A stretch of 46,775 nucleotides of DNA from Phocaeicola intestinalis. Lineage in GTDB: Bacteria; Bacteroidota; Bacteroidia; Bacteroidales; Bacteroidaceae. This document shows, in pieces, positions 41,125 to 46,775 of this stretch. The translations under genes and the position numbers were made by a program. The notes beneath the pieces were generated by a model, which was not told the DNA's origin, searched no databases, and saw only the letters and a list, made by a program, of their open reading frames with translations. Position 1 is the stretch's first letter, and each line of letters begins with the position of its first letter. Location of the stretch: contig NZ_JACSPP010000020.1 of NCBI RefSeq assembly GCF_014837065.1, positions 9,594 through 56,368 of the forward strand. Reading direction: 5' to 3'.

Positions 41125-42111
41125 ATGAAAGAAGAAGACTTGCGCCAAGAAGCCTATAAAGAATGCAAGAAAAGCCAACGAAAGGAAACGATTATTGTCT
41201 TTGCGATAATAGCCGTGGCAGGTACTCTTTCCGGGTGCGCATTTATTCCGGTTTATTTTTGGTTGGGCTGTGGATTAGGTCTTTTCCTCATCGCGCTGGC
41301 TTGCTCCTTTGCCCATGCCACCTGGAAGAGGCATCAAACTGAGCTTCATGCGGTTGCACAAGGTGTCTTGGCGGAAGCTGAAGTGGTGGAACTGAAGGAA
41401 GAGAAGGATTCCGACGGCAAACAGACGACAATGGCCGTCTATGAATTTGCCTTGCCCGGAGGCTCGAAGCACCGCTTCAAGGAATCCGTTTCCTCCTCGA
41501 TGGCGGGGATTTTGGGGCTGGTACGGGTAGGTACCAGGCTTCCCCTATTTGTTGACCGGAATAATCCGGACATTTTCTATAAGATGAAACACCGCCTCAC
41601 GGAACAATCCGTTCCGGATATGGACGATGCCGTCATCAGCCAATACCTCGGAAAGTATGGGAATAGTTTGGACGGGCTGAAGCCCGAACAGGTAGTCCGG
41701 GGTTATAAGCAATCCAAGTGGATATTGGGAGCATTCTTAGGACTCATCATCGCCGGTGCATTGGGAGTAATCGGTTTCGCGGTGTACACTAATTGGCAGA
41801 ATATGCGCCATGACAAGATTGAGCTTCCTATCGGTGTGTTTATTTCCCTCTTAGGCCCGACGGAAGTCTACCAGTATTTTCCCGAAACCGATGAATGGAG
41901 CTACTATGCGGATGATTTTGGCGTAAGGCGGACAGCCCGTTGGCGTTATGACAGCAAATGCCGAAAGCCAATACAGATAGGCTACACTTCCATCTCTTTT
42001 ACACCCCAAGAGGCGGGCGACTGGCCGGAACTGCTTATTCCCGAAAGTTACCGAGGCCGGTTGGACGAGTTTGCCGCTGACAAGACGGACAACAACTTGA
42101 CTCCTCCATGA
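41125..42111 (+). CDS. DUF3592-like membrane protein, 328 aa
   Basis: Two membrane spans near the N-terminus (residues about 21-62: IIVFAIIAVAGTLSGCAFIPV and WLGCGLGLFLIALACSF) precede a beta-rich DUF3592-type domain with LFVDRNNPDIFY. A further span (ILGAFLGLIIAGALGVIGFAVY, about 197-218) follows, then a soluble C-terminal part (about 225-328). Function unknown. The next gene, 37 bp on, encodes a related protein. Confidence 0.6.
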   Translation: MKEEDLRQEAYKECKKSQRKETIIVFAIIAVAGTLSGCAFIPVYFWLGCGLGLFLIALACSFAHATWKRHQTELHAVAQGVLAEAEVVELKEEKDSDGKQTTMAVYEFALPGGSKHRFKESVSSSMAGILGLVRVGTRLPLFVDRNNPDIFYKMKHRLTEQSVPDMDDAVISQYLGKYGNSLDGLKPEQVVRGYKQSKWILGAFLGLIIAGALGVIGFAVYTNWQNMRHDKIELPIGVFISLLGPTEVYQYFPETDEWSYYADDFGVRRTARWRYDSKCRKPIQIGYTSISFTPQEAGDWPELLIPESYRGRLDEFAADKTDNNLTPP

Positions 42112-42148
42112 TTTATCACTTATCCTATTCACTAAAAAAACATATTCA

Positions 42149-42862
42149 ATGTATCCCGACAGAGAGAAGGCATTGGCCAAAGGCAGACGGAAAGACAAAA
42201 CATTTATCCGCGTATTCTGCGGCATATTTATTCTTCTTGGCATTATCTTGTTCACTGCAGGTATTGCCGTTGGCGTCAGCAGTCATACATTCCGGCAAAA
42301 GGCGGAACCGGTGAATGCCGTCATCCTGGCCATGCGCGGAGCGACCAGCGAATCATTGGGCACTCCCGTCGTGGAATATGCCGTAGACGGAAAATCCTAT
42401 ACAGCCACACTCAACATGGCATCCTCGTCCATGCACCCGGGCAAGCGGATAACCGTATATTATCAGAAAAACAATCCCCGGGAAGTGCGCTATCTGGACG
42501 ATAACGGCTGGCTGGTTGCCCTCTTCGTGTTCATGGGAACCGTGTTTGCCGGGATGGGTGCGGCATTCTGGCTGGTGAAGCGCAGCCATGAGCGGAAAGC
42601 CCGCCGGTTGCTGGCCACTGGAAAAGTGGTGGAAGCGGAAATCACAGGCATCCGCGAGGATACAAACAACTCGATGAACGGACGTCATCCCATCGTGGTC
42701 AGTTGCCGCTACACCGCACCGGATGGACGGGTGTACTTCTTCCGCAGCGGTTCCTTCTGGTACGAAAGCTACGAGATAGACCCGAAGAAGAAGGTGCGCG
42801 TGTATGTGGACCGCAACAATCCGGCGGATTATTATGTAGATGTGGACAGTGCCATAGGGTAA
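42149..42862 (+). CDS. DUF3592-domain membrane protein, 237 aa
   Basis: Two spans (VFCGIFILLGIILFTAGIAVGV, about 23-44; WLVALFVFMGTVFAGMGAAFWLV, about 119-141). After each comes a copy of the DUF3592 beta module: VNAVILAMRG...VEYAVDGKSYTATL...YYQKNNPREVRYL, and VEAEITGIREDTN...CRYTAPDGRVYFF...VYVDRNNPADYYVD. It probably forms a pair with the upstream gene. The stop is directly adjacent to the stop of the convergent integrase fragment. Confidence 0.7.
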   Translation: MYPDREKALAKGRRKDKTFIRVFCGIFILLGIILFTAGIAVGVSSHTFRQKAEPVNAVILAMRGATSESLGTPVVEYAVDGKSYTATLNMASSSMHPGKRITVYYQKNNPREVRYLDDNGWLVALFVFMGTVFAGMGAAFWLVKRSHERKARRLLATGKVVEAEITGIREDTNNSMNGRHPIVVSCRYTAPDGRVYFFRSGSFWYESYEIDPKKKVRVYVDRNNPADYYVDVDSAIG

Positions 42863-43132
42863 TTAAACGTGCCGGGTTTCCTGTTTGCAAACAGACCGGA
42901 TGACCTTGCTGTTTGCCCTGTCCACCACGGAAGTGTCCAACAGGGCAAGGTAAATGCGTGTGGTGTTTTCCGAGTCGTGCCCCAATGCCTCGCTGATGAC
43001 CGGCAAGGGGATGCGCTGGCTTTGGGCGATGCTGGCCCAACCGTGCCTGCTCACATAGAACGTGAGCTTGACGGGACATCCTGCCATCCTGCCGATTTCC
43101 TTCAGCTTGCGGTTCATTCGGTGCGAGGCGTT
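42863..43132 (-). pseudogene. Tyrosine recombinase (integrase), C-terminal fragment
   Basis: About 90 residues on the minus strand read NRKLKEIGRMAGCPVKLTFY, then VSRHGWASIAQ, then PVISEALGHDSENTTRIYLA. These are the C-terminal catalytic signatures (RH, the LGH box and the nucleophile Tyr in IYLA) of Bacteroidales phage-type integrases. Homology stops near 43132, where aldo/keto reductase sequence begins on the other strand. The N-terminal two thirds are absent. Confidence 0.75.
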
Positions 43133-43546
43133 CAGGTATATTACTCGCTGCTGAACCGTGATTTTGAATGGGAACTGATGCCGCTCGGCATAGACCAGCA
43201 GGTAGGCAGCATCATCTGGAGTCCGTTGGCTGCCGGACGTCTGGGAGGGTGCTACCGCCGGAACAACTCCATGCCGCAAGACGGAAGAGTGGCACGCGGA
43301 GGCGCACCCGTAAGGGATAACGTAGTGGCTTACGACCGTCTGTATAATATAATAGATGTGTTGGATGAAGTGGCTGCGGAAACGGGAAAGGCTGTGGCAC
43401 AAGTGGCATTGAACTGGTTGTTGCAACGTCCTACGGTGTGCAGCCTTGTCATCGGAGCCAGTTCAGAAGAACAACTCCGGCAGAACCTGGGGGCGGTAGA
43501 CTGGAAGCTTACGGCAGAACAGATGCAACGCCTCGATGCCGCCCTG
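43127..43546 (+). pseudogene. Aldo/keto reductase, internal to C-terminal fragment
   Basis: VQVYYSLLNRDFEWELMPLG, then IIWSPLAAGRL, AVAQVALNWLLQRPTV and LVIGASSEEQLRQNLGAVDW are typical of the second half of NADPH-dependent aldo/keto reductases. The first half (catalytic Tyr/Lys region) is missing. The last part after RLDAAL is replaced by a lipoprotein signal sequence. The upstream 87 codons of the open frame are the reverse read of the integrase fragment. Confidence 0.75.
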
Positions 43547-44104
43547 GTTGCGGTCGGCATCTGCCTGCAAGGTTGCACCACCTCGTATGCGAAAGACAGA
43601 GAAGATGCGAAAGAAACTCCCGCAGGAGAACGGTTGGAGATTTCTTTCCGCTTCCAGCGTGGCGGCATTGCTTCCAGCCAATATGCCATTTGGATAGAAG
43701 ACGAAACGGGCAAGTTGGTACGTACCTTGTATGTTACGTCTTTTACAGCAAAAGGAGGATATGAATACCGGAAAGATGCCGTTCCCACATGGGTTGCCAA
43801 AGCTGATCCGAAAAATAGGATATCCGGCAATATTGATGCTTTCACTGGTGCCACTCCTCGGAACGGGACGTTACATTATGTGTGGGATGGTAAAAACAAT
43901 GAAGGTATGCCTGTATCCAAAGGGACGTATATGGTTTTTATAGAAGGCACGCTGTATTGGGAGAGCAGGGTTGTTTTCTCCGCTAAATTGCATTGGGGAA
44001 GTTGCGAAGAGGAATCAGTTCTTGTATCTTCCCGATATTATGGAGCTCCTTCAGTGAATAAAGACATGATAACAGATTTGAAAGTCTTTCATATGGCAAA
44101 GTGA
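43547..44104 (+). pseudogene. DUF2271 lipoprotein lacking its start
   Basis: From about 43547 the frame reads VGICLQGC (end of a lipoprotein signal with lipobox), then the DUF2271 pattern: QYAIWIEDETGKLVRTLYV, PTWVAKADPK, DAFTGATPRNGTLHYVWDGK and GTYMVFIEGTLYWESR. The beginning of the signal peptide and the start codon are lost at the junction with the reductase fragment, so it could be made only as a fusion or not exported. Related proteins are predicted to be periplasmic and are often near flavin-transfer or reductase genes. Confidence 0.7.
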
Positions 44105-44162
44105 ATTTTGTGTCTGTTGTTCATGCAGTTGGAAAGACATCGGAAACAGGAGAAAAACAAAT

Positions 44163-44198
44163 CCGCCGGCTTCCTTGCTCACGCAAGCTTGCCGGCGG
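44163..44198 (+). terminator. Terminator-like hairpin after the DUF2271 gene
   Basis: CCGCCGGC (44163-44170) pairs with GCCGGCGG (44191-44198), with an inner TTGC/GCAA stem. No strong U-tract. Confidence 0.6.
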
Positions 44199-44237
44199 CA
44201 TTTGAAATCTAAGAGAGTTTATAGATCAATGCTGTAT

Positions 44238-44331
44238 TTAGTTGACTAGGTAACTAGGTACTAGTTGACTAGGTCTGTAGATACTAAGGTGTTTAGAACC
44301 TAGTTCCTAGTACCTAGTCACCTAGTGCCTA
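44238..44331. repeat. Long palindrome of CTAGGTA-type units
   Basis: Left arm units ACTAGGT/AACTAGGTACTAG are mirrored by CTAGTTCCTAGTACCTAG and CACCTAGTG across a roughly 20-nt loop, giving arms of about 37 nt. It lies between converging genes. It has the same design as the repeats at 34145 and 37181, with unrelated unit sequence. Confidence 0.7.
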
Positions 44332-44336
44332 TGAAT

Positions 44337-46682
44337 TTATTCCGTCTTCAGGTTTTCCACCGGATTCTCTCGTGTGGCTTTCAGGCTGATGAGGTATACC
44401 GAAACCAGTGAGATGAGGGCTACCGTGATGATGGAAGCTATCGGAACCCACCACGGGAAGGTGCTGTCGAAGGTCACAATCTTATTTATCTGATGTATGC
44501 CAAGCGTCATCAGTGGAACTGCGATTGTCAGGCTGATGGCAAGTGATACGAACGTGAAGCGCATCAGCCTTTCTTGTTCTTTCATCGAACTGGATCCGAA
44601 TGCCTTCCGTATAGCCATGTCGCGCTTACGCTGGGTAATGAAGTAAAGGCTCATGGCGGTCAGTCCCAACAAGGAGATAAGCAAAGCTGCTCCGGTAAAG
44701 ATAAGCATCAGGCTGTTCAAGCGGCTGAAGTCGGCATAAAGGGTATGCATTTGTTCGCCGTACCATGCAGAGTCGAAAGAAAAATCCTTGGCGGCTATCT
44801 TGAACAACTTGTCCAATTGTTTTTTGTAAACGTTCAGGTCGCCGTCCTGCACTTCGACCGAAATGTTCGATGGGTAGATGCTATCGGGGTGCTCTATCTG
44901 TATCTGAAGCGGATGGATATCGTGGTCAATCAGGTTTCGGCTGATGACAAAGTCCTTGAACACGCCGGCTATTTGGAAGCGATCATTAGTATCGTTTGTG
45001 AAATAATCCGTGATTCCGATGCCTGCCAGTGTCTTCATCGCCCGTTCGCTTAAAAAGATATTGTTGCCTCCTAACGGTGCGTGGCGGTCTTCGGTTATCT
45101 GTATATGGTAGATGTCGAGGAACGCCGAATCGGCGATAAAGGTCTGGAAGCTCATCTCCACCGTGCTGTCCGCCGAAGGAATGTAGGTGGTATAGTTGTT
45201 CCCTCCGTCCAAAGGTACGCCGCGCGAGAAAGAGATGCATTTTACGAAAGGTAGCTTCTTTGCTTCGGCACGGAAGAGTTGCAGCTCTTTTAGCGAGCCG
45301 TAGGACGGATAAATCAGTACATTGTCGTATGCATAGCCCAAGGGTGTGTGTACGATGCGGTATATCTGTAGAGAGAGATAGACGGAGCAGGTGAGCAGGG
45401 CAATGGTCAGCCCGCACTGCACGATGTTGAGCACCCGCAGGTAGACAGCTTTCGTCTTGCGTCGGAAAGTCCCTTTTACTACGTCCATGGGGTTGTAGTT
45501 GGAAAGTATCGTAGCCGGGATAAAGCCCGAAAGCAAGGTCAATGCTGCAATGAACAGGATATAGACAATAACGGTTGTGGCATTGAGATCGCCCGTAATA
45601 TCAAGTTTGACGCAGAGCAAGTCGATTGCTATTGGTTCGGCAGCTTTGGCAAGGATGAAACCTATGATGAATGAAAGGAGTGTAAGCAGAAACGATTCAG
45701 TTATCATTCGCCAGAAAATATCCTGTTTCGATGAGCCGAGCAGGCGGCGTGTAGCCATTTCCTTGGCGCGGAAACTGGTCTGCGCCACGCTCATGCTGAT
45801 GTAGTTCAGCACCGCCATCAGCAGGATGAGCACACCCACGGCAATGAAGATTGCCACTAACTTAAAGTCATACTGGTTCATCGGTATGACCGGTGATGTT
45901 TCGGAGAAATAGAAATCGTACCAGGGAATGAAGTTGGCTTCTTTCAATGCACCGGAATCTTGATAAAGCCAGAAAAACTCTCTCAAGTACGATACTATAT
46001 CTGCCGATTTCCGATTCAGGTCGGTACCCGGAGCGGTACGGAAGAAGAGAACGCTTCCCCCGGCATAGTTCATCCCCGTACATTCGATGGAGCTGCTCCA
46101 GTTGATATACTTCATGTTCTCGAACGGCATGTACATTTCGATGTCGGGAGAAAGAATTGAGTTGTCGAAGTCTTCGGTGATACCGGTCACGGTGAATGTC
46201 GCGTTGTTGCAGGGAATTACCGTCAGGGTTTTGCCTATGGCATGTTCTGTACCGAACAGGCGGATGGCTGCCGAACGGGTAAGCACGATACTGTTGTCAT
46301 CAGCAAGCAATTGTTCACGGTTCCCTTCTACCAACGGAAGACGGAAGAATTCGAAGAAGTTCTTTTTTACCACACCGCCCTGTGCCTGTACCGTTTTATC
46401 ACCTACTTTCACAAACAGTTCCGCTGCACTCATGGCACACCAGTCCTCTATCTCCGGATAGCGGCTTTGCAGGCGGTCGCCCAAGTTGTAATGTCCTCCC
46501 GCATATTCTTCGTTGGCGAACACCGAGATGCGGTCGGCATCGGGCAGGTCTTTGTCCACAGTGAGCTGCCGTGTCACCATGTTGGCGATAAGGAGCACGA
46601 ACATCAGCGAGATGCTCAGCCCCGCCACGTTGACGAATGTAAAGAGCTTGTTGCGCTCCAAGAAGGTGAAGTAGGTCTTCAT
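44337..46682 (-). CDS. FtsX/MacB-family ABC transporter permease, 781 aa
   Basis: N-terminal span (FTFVNVAGLSISLMFVLLIANMV) followed by a large periplasmic MacB_PCD domain (about 45-265). The first FtsX module has three to four spans (about 275-440: KLVAIFIAVGVLILLMAVLNYISM ... RRLLGSSKQDIFWRMITESFLLTLLSFIIG). A second periplasmic part and second FtsX module follow (about 660-775: AIRKAFGSSSMKEQERLMRFTFVSLAISL). The duplicated FtsX layout is usual for Bacteroidetes permeases. No ATPase gene is in the window; it is probably upstream, beyond 46775. Substrate unknown. Nothing is recognised in 46683-46775. Confidence 0.88.
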   Translation of the reverse strand: MKTYFTFLERNKLFTFVNVAGLSISLMFVLLIANMVTRQLTVDKDLPDADRISVFANEEYAGGHYNLGDRLQSRYPEIEDWCAMSAAELFVKVGDKTVQAQGGVVKKNFFEFFRLPLVEGNREQLLADDNSIVLTRSAAIRLFGTEHAIGKTLTVIPCNNATFTVTGITEDFDNSILSPDIEMYMPFENMKYINWSSSIECTGMNYAGGSVLFFRTAPGTDLNRKSADIVSYLREFFWLYQDSGALKEANFIPWYDFYFSETSPVIPMNQYDFKLVAIFIAVGVLILLMAVLNYISMSVAQTSFRAKEMATRRLLGSSKQDIFWRMITESFLLTLLSFIIGFILAKAAEPIAIDLLCVKLDITGDLNATTVIVYILFIAALTLLSGFIPATILSNYNPMDVVKGTFRRKTKAVYLRVLNIVQCGLTIALLTCSVYLSLQIYRIVHTPLGYAYDNVLIYPSYGSLKELQLFRAEAKKLPFVKCISFSRGVPLDGGNNYTTYIPSADSTVEMSFQTFIADSAFLDIYHIQITEDRHAPLGGNNIFLSERAMKTLAGIGITDYFTNDTNDRFQIAGVFKDFVISRNLIDHDIHPLQIQIEHPDSIYPSNISVEVQDGDLNVYKKQLDKLFKIAAKDFSFDSAWYGEQMHTLYADFSRLNSLMLIFTGAALLISLLGLTAMSLYFITQRKRDMAIRKAFGSSSMKEQERLMRFTFVSLAISLTIAVPLMTLGIHQINKIVTFDSTFPWWVPIASIITVALISLVSVYLISLKATRENPVENLKTE

Positions 46683-46775
46683 TTCAATTAATAATTAATA
46701 ATTAGGGTGTCCAGTTTAATGTTCCCAATTTAGCCCACATTTTTGAGCTGTTTGGTGCGTACTGTAACCCAGTTT

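Noticed and set aside
42863..43426. 187-codon minus-strand frame as one protein
   Set aside because: Only the last 90 residues are integrase-like. The first part is the reverse read of the aldo/keto reductase fragment.
46683..46775. Start of a further gene or insertion sequence at the right edge
   Set aside because: Only 93 bases are available and nothing recognisable is present.

Overview
This 46.8-kb window looks like the chromosome of a gut Bacteroidales bacterium of the Bacteroides/Phocaeicola group. Three things point there. Promoters follow the Bacteroides pattern (a TTTG or TTG element about 19-21 bp upstream of TAnnTTTG). The lineage-typical families are present: HU-HIG DNA-binding proteins, BACON-domain lipoproteins, a FISUMP-type C-terminus, DUF3276, a long NusB and L25/Ctc. 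The housekeeping gene order also fits. The species cannot be fixed from the sequence alone.

Layout. 1-0.4 kb: a four-gene tRNA operon (Gly-Leu-Leu-Gly, minus strand). 0.5-4.6 kb: an EamA transporter, an HU-HIG gene with an 88-bp leader array, and a broken DUF1016 gene fused into DUF1848. 4.7-15.8 kb: core genes (topB, a Kef-type antiporter, a HIT protein; S4 protein, pth and rplY; DUF3276; nusB, yajC, ybbR, coaE; DUF5606). 16.2-31.8 kb: an accessory island of three minus-strand operons. Operon A is a small lipoprotein split by a mobile element, followed by BACON and M64-peptidase lipoproteins. Operon B is a 45-codon lipoprotein remnant followed by three small or polytopic membrane proteins and a lipoprotein. 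Operon C is a 1022-aa collagen-like lipoprotein with a possible caspase-fold domain, then a 50-aa Cys-containing peptide, a radical SAM/SPASM enzyme and a 3-TM protein. A divergent TPR-histidine kinase/NarL-type regulator pair lies next to operon C. 32-40.3 kb: a truncated nucleotidyltransferase, tRNA-Phe, a DUF3843-like gene, the sppA-lpxK-PNP-thiL block and a second HU-HIG gene. 40.4-46.8 kb: a candidate structured RNA, two DUF3592 proteins, a junction of three broken genes (integrase, aldo/keto reductase, DUF2271) and a FtsX/MacB-type permease.

How the parts may work together. All three island operons carry the same roughly 60-bp upstream element (TTAGGTGACAA, then TAATTTGC about 20 bp on). 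This makes them a candidate regulon, and the adjacent two-component system is the obvious candidate controller. Operon C has the layout of a ribosomally made, post-translationally modified peptide (RiPP) locus: precursor, attenuator hairpin, radical SAM maturase, membrane protein. It sits directly behind a large surface lipoprotein.

Two other patterns cross the window. Four copies of a 191-194-bp MITE with perfect 3-bp TNA target duplications have inserted; one splits a lipoprotein gene in a way that can be reconstructed exactly. Short palindromic units repeat with a strict 22-23-bp period in five (perhaps six) leader or promoter regions, with unit sequences that differ between loci.
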